This document shows positions 44,296 through 53,202 of a stretch of DNA of 64,000 bases, one piece after another. Numbering within the stretch: position 1 is the first letter of the stretch; each line of letters opens with the position of its first letter. Location: assembly GCF_016591975.1 (NCBI RefSeq), contig NZ_AP024169.1:520001-584000 (forward strand), written 5' to 3'. This DNA is from Anaeromicropila herbilytica (GTDB taxonomy: Bacteria > Bacillota > Clostridia > Lachnospirales > Lachnospiraceae). The position numbers were made by a program, and so were the translations under genes. Under the pieces are notes generated by a model. The model had not been told where the DNA came from. It worked only from the letters and a program-made list of their open reading frames with translations, and did no database searches.

Positions 44296-45216
44296 ATGAA
44301 AAATGATAAGATAAACACGAGCCAATTGACAGAAGAAGATAATGAGTCTTTTGTAGGCTACTATGAGGTTGAACTTGTGGATAATAATGGTGGAGTTTCG
44401 TTTCCTATGTCAGTTATGTATCCCACAGATCAGGAAGGAAAGATAGAAGCGATTGGTCCGTTTCTTTTGGACGTATCAATAAATGCTCAGCCAAAAGAGG
44501 GAAGATATCCATTGGTGCTTATATCTCATGGAAGTGGAGGAGGGAACCTACTTTATAGAACGCTTGCTCATTATTTAGCGGGGCATGGATTTATAGTAGG
44601 AATGCCGGAACATCCTTTTAATAATTTCAATAATAATACGCTAGAAGGTACAGTAGAAAATTTGGAAAATAGACCAAGACACATTAACATTGCTATCGAT
44701 TGGTTCCTTGGAAGTGAGAAATATTCAGGGGTTATAAAATCAGATTCCATTTCTATCATAGGGCATTCTACTGGTGGATGTACTGCCTTATCAGTGGCAG
44801 GAGGTATTCCAACTTCATTACCTAATGAATCCTTGGACGGGAAGCCTAGACAGATTCATGTATCACATCAAAAAAAAATTAGTTCACTTGTTCTTCTAGC
44901 TCCAGGAACGGTTTGGTTTAAAGAGAAAGGGGCTTTAAGTGGAGTGGATATTCCTATTTTAATGATTAATGCTGAAAAAGACGAATTTATTGAACCTTTT
45001 CAAGCACGGATTGTTCTGGAAGGGGTTGTTGATAGCGGTAAAGTTGAGCAAAGAATTGTTGAAAATGCAGGACATTTCTCCTTCTTAAGTCCATTTCCAG
45101 AATTCATGATTACACCGGAATTCTTCCCAGCACTGGATCCGGTTGGTTTTGACAGGAAGAAGTTCCATAATGAACTCAATCTTTGGATCTATAATTTTTT
45201 GAGCAAAGTGAATTAA
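44296..45216 (+). CDS. Alpha/beta hydrolase of the dienelactone/PAF-acetylhydrolase type
   Basis: A 306-residue hydrolase. The oxyanion segment is VLISHGSGGGNLLYRTLA and the nucleophile elbow is IIGHSTGGCTALSVAGG (about residues 155-170). The acid is probably in INAEKDEFI and the base His in VENAGHFSFLSP. It is close to predicted dienelactone hydrolases. The substrate is unknown. There is no signal peptide, so it is cytoplasmic. AAAGGAGCTTGAAAT precedes the ATG. The nearby terminator makes it the last gene of its unit. Confidence 0.85.
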   Translation: MKNDKINTSQLTEEDNESFVGYYEVELVDNNGGVSFPMSVMYPTDQEGKIEAIGPFLLDVSINAQPKEGRYPLVLISHGSGGGNLLYRTLAHYLAGHGFIVGMPEHPFNNFNNNTLEGTVENLENRPRHINIAIDWFLGSEKYSGVIKSDSISIIGHSTGGCTALSVAGGIPTSLPNESLDGKPRQIHVSHQKKISSLVLLAPGTVWFKEKGALSGVDIPILMINAEKDEFIEPFQARIVLEGVVDSGKVEQRIVENAGHFSFLSPFPEFMITPEFFPALDPVGFDRKKFHNELNLWIYNFLSKVN

Positions 45217-45321
45217 GATTGACATAACAATAAGCGTTACCAATCATGTATGTGTAATCAAAGTGATAAAGTTAGTGTTAACAAATCCGGTTTATGATAC
45301 AAATAATATAATCAATAATCT

Positions 45322-45359
45322 TGCCGTCTAAGCTCGACCAGCTTAAGGCGGCATCTTTT
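45322..45359 (+). terminator. Terminator after the hydrolase gene
   Basis: TGCCGTCTAAGCT and AGCTTAAGGCGGCA pair with one small bulge, followed by TCTTTT. Confidence 0.75.
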
Positions 45360-45626
45360 GTAGGAATGTATTTAAAAAGCTAACATCATATAAAGAAAAA
45401 CATTTAGTATGTATCGTTACATTTGTCATATGGTAAAATGACTCTCCTCACTTGTAAATATAAGGAAAAAACAATATACTGTAAAAGAAATCTTAATTAA
45501 ATGTTGTTTCACTACCTAATTCCTTCATCACTATCAGTATATAGTTGGTACTTACATGATAACACCAAATGGAGTGAAAATTTAAACATATATATAAGTA
45601 AAACCAAATAAAAATAAAGAGTCAAG

Positions 45627-45641
45627 GCATTTTACAAATGC
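45627..45641. promoter_or_regulatory. Inverted repeat upstream of the ABC gene
   Basis: GCATTT TAC AAATGC, a perfect 6-base inverted repeat, lies directly upstream of the ribosome binding site of the ABC ATPase. It could bind a regulator (inference). Confidence 0.35.
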
Positions 45642-45669
45642 TTAACAGATATCAAAAAGGAGAGAGAAA

Positions 45670-46428
45670 ATGGCAAATATTATATTGAAGACGAACAAAC
45701 TGAACAAAAGCTTTATGTCTGGAACTCAGGAGCAACAAGTATTAAAAAATCTTGATATTGAATTTTATGAAGGGGATTTTACTGTTATTATGGGTTCATC
45801 GGGTGCGGGTAAATCCACTTTACTATACGCTTTATCTGGAATGGATAGACCTACTAGTGGAGATATTCGCTTTTTTGACGCTGAAATAGGCAATCTGAAT
45901 AACGACAAGTTGGCTGTATTTCGTAGACAAAACTGTGGTTTTGTGTTTCAACAAATGTTTTTGCTTGATAACATGAGCATTCTAGATAATATTTTAGCAA
46001 GTGGTCTTCTGGTAAGAGGGGATAAAAAGTCTATTGTAGCCAATGCAAAAGAACTACTCGAAAAAGTTGGTTTAACTGAAATGATATGGAGAAAGTTTCC
46101 CTCTCAGCTCTCGGGTGGAGAAAATCAGCGTGCTGCCATCGTTCGTGCCCTGATTAACAAGCCAAGGGTAGTTTTTGCAGATGAACCTACCGGAGCGCTT
46201 AATTCCGCATCGGGAACTGCGGTTCTTGATGTTTTAACTGATATAAATAATGATGGTCAAAGCATTATTATGGTTACACATGATATTCGTTCTGCCAGAC
46301 GAGGCAACCGAATTATTTATATAAGAGACGGTGGAATCGTTGGGGAATGCGATTTGGGTAAATATGTGAGTGGTGATCAAATACGACACGAAAAGCTCAA
46401 GACTTTCCTTACTGAAATGGGGTGGTAA
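45670..46428 (+). CDS. ABC transporter ATP-binding protein (MacB/LolD type)
   Basis: A 252-residue ATPase. Walker A is GSSGAGKSTLL, the Q-loop FVFQQMFLLDNMS, the signature LSGGENQRAAIVRAL, Walker B VVFADEPTGAL and the H-loop VTHDIRSA. These match the LolD/MacB group that partners FtsX-fold permeases in mechanotransmission exporters. AAAAAGGAGAGAGAA precedes the ATG. It is separated by one base from the permease gene downstream. Confidence 0.94.
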   Translation: MANIILKTNKLNKSFMSGTQEQQVLKNLDIEFYEGDFTVIMGSSGAGKSTLLYALSGMDRPTSGDIRFFDAEIGNLNNDKLAVFRRQNCGFVFQQMFLLDNMSILDNILASGLLVRGDKKSIVANAKELLEKVGLTEMIWRKFPSQLSGGENQRAAIVRALINKPRVVFADEPTGALNSASGTAVLDVLTDINNDGQSIIMVTHDIRSARRGNRIIYIRDGGIVGECDLGKYVSGDQIRHEKLKTFLTEMGW

Positions 46429-46429
46429 T

Positions 46430-48814
46430 GTGAATAAACTATGGATGCATGCAATTGCAAATATAAGAAAAACAAAATCAGCCTCCACAACTTTGGTTAT
46501 CATGTTTATCATAGCAGCGCTTCTTTTAAATGCAGGTCTTTTGGTTACGATCAACTACGGTAGTTTCTTTAACAATCTAAAAGATGAACTTAATCCATCA
46601 AATGTGTATTTTGCCTTGCCAGATAAGATATACACTAATGAAGTGAAATCTTATATTGATAAAAATAAACATGTTAAGGAAACGCAAACAAATGAGGGCC
46701 TCTTGCTTAACGCAAATATCTTATCCAAAGGTGAAGAGAAATCTTTCGCAATTATGTTCAGCAATATGGATGAAAAAAGAGAATTAAGCAAGTGGAAATA
46801 TGTTGGAGAACATCTGCCAGCGGATGATATGTCTGTTTACATTCCGGATATTTTTAAAGCAGTCAGTGGATATCAGCTGAATGATAAGATTGAACTTAAA
46901 TATACAGAGGAAGAAACAAAAGAAGAAAAAGCAATCACTTTTACGGTAAAGGGTTATACTGAGGACATCTACTTTAGTTCCAGCGATACCGGTTATATCA
47001 GTTTTTATCTTCCAGAAGATACTTATCAGAAGGTAAGAAGCATTTTAAATAGGCCTGAATACCTCACTCATGTGGTATTTGCGAATGTAGATAATGTGAA
47101 AAACATATCCGTGATTGAAAGTGGTATCCGTGATATATTGAAATTAAATTCTTCTTCGTTAATGGCAGCTGATCCGTCTACCATGATGGTGGTAATTGAC
47201 CTTGAGCTGATTAAGTTAGCCCGTTGTATGATGGCAACCATGGTTGCGGCGATGATGGTTATGTTCTCCTTAATTATTGTGATTGTATGTTTACTGGTTG
47301 TTCGGTTCAGAATTGTTAACAGCATTGAAGAAGATGTCATGAAAATAGGTTCCTTAAAATCAATCGGTTATACAAGTAGACAAATAATCCTCTCTATTAT
47401 ATTACAGTTTTCATTGATCGCTGGTATTGGAAGCATTATCGGAATTGCTCTTTCTTACCCAGTACTCCCTGCAGTCTCTGCTGTTTTTGAACAACAATCG
47501 GGATTAAAATGGGAACAAGGATTTGATGGTGGTATCAGTGGGGCAGCATTTTTCATATTACTGTTGATTGTTATATTGATCGCATTTTTAGCAGCGCACC
47601 GTATCAGTAAGTTAAATCCTATTCATGCCTTGCGTGGGCAAACTACTGTTCGCAAGTATAAAAGAAATCATCTACAGCTTGAAAAAGCATTCAGTAATCT
47701 ACCACTTGCATTGGCACTTAAAAATGTGTTGCAAAGTATGAAGCAAAATATAATGATTATCTTTATTCTTATTGCAGTTACATTTAGTGGCGTATTCGGC
47801 GTGGTTATGTATTACAATACTACAGTCGACACAAAAGCTTTTGCAGAGGTTCCAGGTATGGAAATATGTAATGCAATTGCTGTGCTTAATCCAGAGAAGG
47901 ATCAAAAGGAAACAGTAAAAACCATTGAGGGCATGGATCATGTATGGAAAGTGCAGTATTTAGATGAAGTGAAAGTGAAAATTGAGGGTACTGAAGCGGT
48001 TACTTATGTCATGGACAGTTATGATAAAAAAGAAACGAAGCTTGTGTATGAGGGAAGGTATCCTAAAAACAAGAATGAAATCACTCTTGCTGGAATATTA
48101 GCCGAAAGACTTGAAAAAACCGTAGGCGATACGGTTACAGTACATGTGGGTGAAAAGGAAGAACAATTTAAAGTGGTGGGATTATCCAATGGTTCTCAGA
48201 TGGGTGGACTGTGCGCCTCCATTCTTGCAGATGATTATGTACGCCTCAATCCAAACTTTAAGCACCAATCTTTATATATTTATTTAGATAAAGGAACAGA
48301 TGCTGAAAAATTCGTTACAAATTTAGAGAGTAGATTTGATAAGAGTATGTTACTGTCAGCTATAAATTTTGATAAGGGAATGGAAGAGGGGATGGCATCT
48401 TACCAGAAGGTAGTAGCATTAATGGGAGTTGCTATGCTTGTCATTACATTGATTATAGTTACATTGGTTCTATATTTTGTTATCAGTTCCTCAGTGATTC
48501 GCAAAAAACGTGAACTTGGTATTCAAAAGGCAATTGGTTTTACCACTTATCAATTGATGTGCCAGATGTCTATCAGCTTTACGATTCCAATTATTATAGG
48601 TGTGGTAACCGGAACACTTTTAGGCGCATTTTATACAAATCCCTTGATGTCAGTTTCCATGAAAAGTGCAGGTGTTATGAAAGCAGGATTTATTGTAGAT
48701 CAATATTGGGTAATTGCTTTCGGGGCTCTTACCATTGTGTTCTCCTACCTGCTATCCATGTTAATCACTTGGAGAATTCGAAAAATATCAGCATATGCCC
48801 TAGTTACGGAATAA
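46430..48814 (+). CDS. FtsX-family ABC transporter permease
   Basis: A 794-residue permease with two FtsX repeats. An N-terminal helix (about 20-42) and extracytoplasmic region are followed by three helices near residues 260-400. A fifth helix (about 440-460), a second extracytoplasmic domain, and three C-terminal helices complete it. The GSLKSIGYTSRQI and ELGIQKAIGFTTYQLM cytoplasmic motifs are typical. I start at GTG 46430 (NKLWMHAIANIRK), one base after the ATPase stop, with GGGGTGG as RBS; an ATG at 46370 would overlap the ATPase gene. The substrate is unknown; related pairs export or sense antimicrobial peptides and lipids. Confidence 0.88.
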   Translation: MNKLWMHAIANIRKTKSASTTLVIMFIIAALLLNAGLLVTINYGSFFNNLKDELNPSNVYFALPDKIYTNEVKSYIDKNKHVKETQTNEGLLLNANILSKGEEKSFAIMFSNMDEKRELSKWKYVGEHLPADDMSVYIPDIFKAVSGYQLNDKIELKYTEEETKEEKAITFTVKGYTEDIYFSSSDTGYISFYLPEDTYQKVRSILNRPEYLTHVVFANVDNVKNISVIESGIRDILKLNSSSLMAADPSTMMVVIDLELIKLARCMMATMVAAMMVMFSLIIVIVCLLVVRFRIVNSIEEDVMKIGSLKSIGYTSRQIILSIILQFSLIAGIGSIIGIALSYPVLPAVSAVFEQQSGLKWEQGFDGGISGAAFFILLLIVILIAFLAAHRISKLNPIHALRGQTTVRKYKRNHLQLEKAFSNLPLALALKNVLQSMKQNIMIIFILIAVTFSGVFGVVMYYNTTVDTKAFAEVPGMEICNAIAVLNPEKDQKETVKTIEGMDHVWKVQYLDEVKVKIEGTEAVTYVMDSYDKKETKLVYEGRYPKNKNEITLAGILAERLEKTVGDTVTVHVGEKEEQFKVVGLSNGSQMGGLCASILADDYVRLNPNFKHQSLYIYLDKGTDAEKFVTNLESRFDKSMLLSAINFDKGMEEGMASYQKVVALMGVAMLVITLIIVTLVLYFVISSSVIRKKRELGIQKAIGFTTYQLMCQMSISFTIPIIIGVVTGTLLGAFYTNPLMSVSMKSAGVMKAGFIVDQYWVIAFGALTIVFSYLLSMLITWRIRKISAYALVTE

Positions 48815-48842
48815 GCAGTTTACTTTTATATGTACTTTTTTT

Positions 48843-48872
48843 ATCCAGCAGGAGAACACCTGCTGGATTTTT
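48843..48872 (+). terminator. Terminator of the ABC operon
   Basis: ATCCAGCAGG and CCTGCTGGAT form a perfect stem around AGAACA, followed by TTTTTAC. Confidence 0.88.
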
Positions 48873-49094
48873 ACGTTTTCATACGGAGACGTTCTTTTCT
48901 GATTCTAATATGAAATTTATTTCACCATACTTTTGACCAACAATTATAGGCAATTTGTCCGATTTTTATACAAAGTGATATTAATTATCCGTTTTAGAAC
49001 TTTTAATTTCTTGCTATTCTTTTATCAGAAGAGGTGAAAAGAATAAATAGCCGTTTATACAAAAATACATATTTGTTAGGAAAAGAGGTTGAGA

Positions 49095-51164
49095 ATGAAA
49101 AAAGTATTTAGCCAGATATTACAACATAAAATAAGTATTGTTTTAATTTTTACAATAGGACTAGTCATATGTGCTCTATTAAAAACACAAGTTAAGGTTG
49201 ATTATGATATGAATGATTATCTTCCTGACAGTAGTTCTTCTACGGTTGCGATTAATCTAATGGAAAAAGAATTTGGTGGTGGTATTCCAAATGCTAGGGT
49301 TATGATTTCAAACGTAACAGTTCCAGAAGCACTAAAGTATAAAGAAAAATTACTTAAGATTGATGGTGTTTCTGATGTAATGTGGTTAGATGACGCAATA
49401 AATGTAAAAGAACCACTAGAAACACAAGATAGTAGCGTTGTAGATACATACTATAAAAATAAAAATGCGTTGTACATAGTTACAATAGATGCAGATAAGA
49501 GAGTTAAGGCAGTAGATGCAATTCGAGGTCTTATTGGAAATGATAATGCGATGACAGGTGCAGCTGTTAGTACAGCAGTCGCAACCCAGTCAACCGTGCA
49601 GGAACTTGCAAAGATTATTAAAATAGCAATACCAATCGTATTCTTTATTCTTATTTTAACAACAACTTCCTGGGTGGAACCGATTATAATGTTGGTTTCA
49701 ATCGGAGCGGCTATTTTATTGAATGAGGGATCTAATCTAATCTTTGGAACAATTTCCTTTGTAACAAATGGAGCAGGAAACATTTTGCAATTAGCAGTAT
49801 CTTTAGATTTTTCCGTATTTCTTTTACATAGTTATGAGGAACAAAAACGTCAGGGTTTGTCTGCAAAAGATGCGATGTTACAGGCTTTAAATAAATCATT
49901 TGGTACCATATTCTCATGTGGCTTGACCTTAATTATTGGTTTTGCGGCACTAGTAATGATGAGATTTAAGATTGGTCCTGATTTAGGTCTGGCACTAGCG
50001 AAAGGTATGTGTTTTAGTCTTTTGACAGTATTCTCATTCTATCCAGTAATCATGATAATATCAGATAAATGGATTGAGAAAACAAGACACCGCTCTTTTA
50101 TGCCAAAATTTGATCTGTTAGGCAAAGTAGTAAGTAGAATAATGATACCACTTGTTGTTATATTTTGCTTACTTATTGTTCCAAGTTATATTGCCAGGGA
50201 AAAGAATGATTTTTATTATGGATCTTCGCATATTTTTAGTTCTTCCACTCAGAGTGGTAAGGATAGTTTAGCCATAGATAACGTATTTGGAAAATCGAAT
50301 AATATGGTTCTTATGGTACCGAAAGGGGATACGGCAACAGAATCAAAACTGAATAACGAACTAAAGAAAATAGCAGAAATTAGTGACATAATATCTTTTG
50401 TTAACAATGCGGGAGCAGAGATTCCGATGCAATATCTGGATAAGGATACGTTAAATAAGTTGGAATCTAATCATTATAGTCGTATGGTTTTAACTGTTAA
50501 AACGGAATATGAAGGAGAGATAGCTTTTGATACAGTTAAGAAAATTCGGGCTACAGCAGAAAAGTATTATCCTGGGAAATGGTATCTTGCAGGAGAAAGC
50601 GTCAGTACCTATGATTTGATGGATACCATTACGGATGACGATGTACGCGTTAACCTAATTGCAGTTGCAGCTATATTTATTGTTATTCTAATGGTATTCA
50701 AATCATGGTCCATTCCAGTAATACTTGTACTAGCAATAGAAACAGCAATATGGATAAATGTATCAATTCCTTATTTTAAGGGGTATACAGTGTTTTATAT
50801 ATCCTATCTTATTATTTGTTCTGTACAGCTTGGTGCTACTGTGGATTATGCAATTTTATTTGCACACAGGTATCTGGAGTTCAGAGAAAAATATGTGAAG
50901 AAGAAGGCAATACAAAAGACAATTGCCGTAGTTGCAGTACCAATACTCACATCCGGCACAGTTCTGACTATTATCGGATATTTACTTGGATATATTACAA
51001 CACACGGGATATTGAAGCAAATTGGTATTTTACTTGGTGGTGGAACCTTGTTATCCATGGCAGTTGTATTTTTTGTACTACCTGGATTGCTGTATCTTTC
51101 AGATCGTTTGATTGAAAAAACCACAAAAGGAGTTAAATTTAAGCATAAGGAGTTGGAAGAATGA
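49095..51164 (+). CDS. MMPL/RND-superfamily transporter
   Basis: A 689-residue RND-type membrane protein with two MMPL repeats. Each has one helix, an extracytoplasmic domain, and a block of five helices. Recognisable segments are DYDMNDYLPDSSSSTVAI, AVSLDFSVFLLHSYEEQKR and, in the second repeat, LGATVDYAILFAHRYLEFR. The Asp residues in these two helices are expected for proton coupling. AGAGGTTGAGA sets the ATG at 49095; the upstream TTG is less likely. Its stop overlaps the next gene by four bases, and the pair probably works as one export system. Confidence 0.9.
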   Translation: MKKVFSQILQHKISIVLIFTIGLVICALLKTQVKVDYDMNDYLPDSSSSTVAINLMEKEFGGGIPNARVMISNVTVPEALKYKEKLLKIDGVSDVMWLDDAINVKEPLETQDSSVVDTYYKNKNALYIVTIDADKRVKAVDAIRGLIGNDNAMTGAAVSTAVATQSTVQELAKIIKIAIPIVFFILILTTTSWVEPIIMLVSIGAAILLNEGSNLIFGTISFVTNGAGNILQLAVSLDFSVFLLHSYEEQKRQGLSAKDAMLQALNKSFGTIFSCGLTLIIGFAALVMMRFKIGPDLGLALAKGMCFSLLTVFSFYPVIMIISDKWIEKTRHRSFMPKFDLLGKVVSRIMIPLVVIFCLLIVPSYIAREKNDFYYGSSHIFSSSTQSGKDSLAIDNVFGKSNNMVLMVPKGDTATESKLNNELKKIAEISDIISFVNNAGAEIPMQYLDKDTLNKLESNHYSRMVLTVKTEYEGEIAFDTVKKIRATAEKYYPGKWYLAGESVSTYDLMDTITDDDVRVNLIAVAAIFIVILMVFKSWSIPVILVLAIETAIWINVSIPYFKGYTVFYISYLIICSVQLGATVDYAILFAHRYLEFREKYVKKKAIQKTIAVVAVPILTSGTVLTIIGYLLGYITTHGILKQIGILLGGGTLLSMAVVFFVLPGLLYLSDRLIEKTTKGVKFKHKELEE

Positions 51165-53167
51165 TAACAGGAAGAGATAATAAAACAAAAAGAATTCACA
51201 TAAAACAATTGGCGTCATTACTGTTAGTCGTTGTAATGACATGTTCAGGTAATAATACAGTTTATGCTGCTGAACAGAATAATGGGAAAGAAGAGGTGGT
51301 ATACGGAATCCTAAATAACGATGGATCAGTGAACGGAGTATACGTAGTTAATATTTTTGACCAGAAGGGTAATATTATTGATTATGGAAACTATTCATCT
51401 GTGCGCAATATGACATCGAAGGATGGCATCACATTAGATAATAATAAGGTTACGTTTGCTAATACACAAGATAAGCTATATTATGAAGGTACGCTAAAAG
51501 TCAAGGAATTACCTTGGAATATATCTGTAAAGTATTTCATAGATGGAAAAGAATATACTGCTGATGATATTGCAGGAAAATCTGGTGCATTCAAGATTAA
51601 AATTAATATTACACAAAATGAAAACTGCAAGAGTACTTTTTATAAAAATTATGCTCTACAAACTACAGTTACGCTGGATACCAATAAATGCAGTAATATC
51701 GTCTCTGATAATGCTACAATTGTAAATGTTGGAAGTGATAAGCAACTAACTTACACTATACTGCCTAATAAAGGGGCAGACATAACAATAACAGCTCAGG
51801 TCAATGATTTAGAGATGGATGCAATAACTATAAATGGTGTTCAACTGAATCTGGATATACAAATTGATGATTCCAAACTGAAGGACAAAATCAAAGAACT
51901 TACTAACGGCGTAGCAAAGATTGATAACGGAGCTAATGATTTACATAGTGGAGTATCTGAATTAAAAGATGGGACAAACACATTAACGTCAGGAGCTAAA
52001 GCTTTAAAAGGTGGTTCTTCAGATCTAAACGAAGGGGTCAAATCACTACAAGCAGGTGTGAGTAAAATGCAAGATGCATTGAATCGCTTAAATAGTAAAT
52101 CAGATACCCTAAACACTGGCTCGTCACAAGTAAAAGATGCATTGATTAAAATACAGTCATCATTATCTGCAGTATCTTTATCAACGGATAAACTTACAGA
52201 GCTTGTAAACGCATCTTCTCAAATAAAGACTGCAATAAACCAGATCTATACAGGTATAGGTACGTTACAAATAAATGTGGGTTTCAAACAGTACAAAGCT
52301 GCTATGGCAACTGGTAGCTTGGATATTGATAAACTCCAGGCAGGCAATAAAAATGCGATTGATTCAATGAATGTGCAAATTGCGACCTTAACAAAATCTT
52401 ACAATCAAATGAAAGATGTAACAAAATATGAATCACAAGCAGCTCAACTAAAAGCTCAGATTGATCAGTTATCTAGCCTTGTTATCCTTTTGAATGGAAA
52501 CTCAGCAGCTATTGGAGGAACGGAAACTTATTTAAATAACGTCACTGCAGCAATATCTAAGTTATATACTGGAGCGGGTCAGTTAAATTCAAAGTATGCA
52601 ACATTTGATGCTGCAATAGCTGAGTTAAACCAGAGTCTTAGCGGGATATTAGTCAATATGAGCAAATTATCAGATGGTATTAACACATTAGTTGATAAAT
52701 ATTCAACGCTTAATAAGGGGATTAATGATTACACAACAGGTGTAGCTCAAATTGTTTCTTCCTATAGTGGTATCGTAGATGGTGTTAATCAGCTTTCTGA
52801 CGGAAGTGAACGATTAGCTAATGGTAATCAGAAATTGTACGAAAGTACAAATGATTTAACTGCGGGTGTATCTGCTTTGTACAATGGATCAAATGACTTA
52901 GCAGATGGAACAGGCAAATTTAAAGATAAAACAGCTAATATGGATTCGGAGGTAAATGATCAGATAGATAGTGTATTATCAGAGCTCAAGGGTGATGGAA
53001 GTAAGACGGTATCCTTTTCCTCAGGGAAAAATAATGAAGTGAAATCTGTTCAATTTGTATTAAAAACTCAGCAAATTGAGAAAAAAGAAGTAGTTAAATC
53101 AACAGAGAAAAAAGAAAAGAAATTGAATGTTTGGCAAAAGTTCCTGAATCTATTTGGGTTAGAGTAA
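51161..53167 (+). CDS. Secreted heptad-repeat protein coupled to the MMPL transporter
   Basis: A 668-residue protein. A signal peptide or anchor occupies residues 12-35 (QLASLLLVVVMTCSGNN then VYAAEQ). A beta-rich domain (about 40-245) precedes long L-x2-G heptad repeats, such as LHSGVSELKDGTNTLTSG, like those of YhgE proteins. Unlike YhgE it has no C-terminal membrane block; it ends with a basic segment LNVWQKFLNLFGLE. It overlaps the MMPL gene (ATGA). It may be an extracytoplasmic adaptor for the MMPL pump, similar to the ectodomain of YhgE on a separate chain (inference). Confidence 0.78.
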   Translation: MITGRDNKTKRIHIKQLASLLLVVVMTCSGNNTVYAAEQNNGKEEVVYGILNNDGSVNGVYVVNIFDQKGNIIDYGNYSSVRNMTSKDGITLDNNKVTFANTQDKLYYEGTLKVKELPWNISVKYFIDGKEYTADDIAGKSGAFKIKINITQNENCKSTFYKNYALQTTVTLDTNKCSNIVSDNATIVNVGSDKQLTYTILPNKGADITITAQVNDLEMDAITINGVQLNLDIQIDDSKLKDKIKELTNGVAKIDNGANDLHSGVSELKDGTNTLTSGAKALKGGSSDLNEGVKSLQAGVSKMQDALNRLNSKSDTLNTGSSQVKDALIKIQSSLSAVSLSTDKLTELVNASSQIKTAINQIYTGIGTLQINVGFKQYKAAMATGSLDIDKLQAGNKNAIDSMNVQIATLTKSYNQMKDVTKYESQAAQLKAQIDQLSSLVILLNGNSAAIGGTETYLNNVTAAISKLYTGAGQLNSKYATFDAAIAELNQSLSGILVNMSKLSDGINTLVDKYSTLNKGINDYTTGVAQIVSSYSGIVDGVNQLSDGSERLANGNQKLYESTNDLTAGVSALYNGSNDLADGTGKFKDKTANMDSEVNDQIDSVLSELKGDGSKTVSFSSGKNNEVKSVQFVLKTQQIEKKEVVKSTEKKEKKLNVWQKFLNLFGLE

Positions 53168-53202
53168 ATAATAAAAATACATTTTAAGAGGGAATCATTT
53201 GA

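Larger units (their letters stand above)
45217..45669. other. Intergenic region before the ABC exporter
   Basis: About 450 bases without a gene. It holds a terminator (45322-45359) and, just before the ABC gene, an inverted repeat. I see no other feature. Confidence 0.4.

Noticed and set aside
45670..48814. A BceAB-type bacitracin exporter assignment
   Set aside because: The permease has two FtsX repeats with two extracytoplasmic domains and no adjacent BceRS-like pair, unlike BceB.
48559..48936. Open frame over the 3' end of the FtsX gene
   Set aside because: It is out of frame with a well-supported permease and reaches into a terminator; the protein composition is unnatural.
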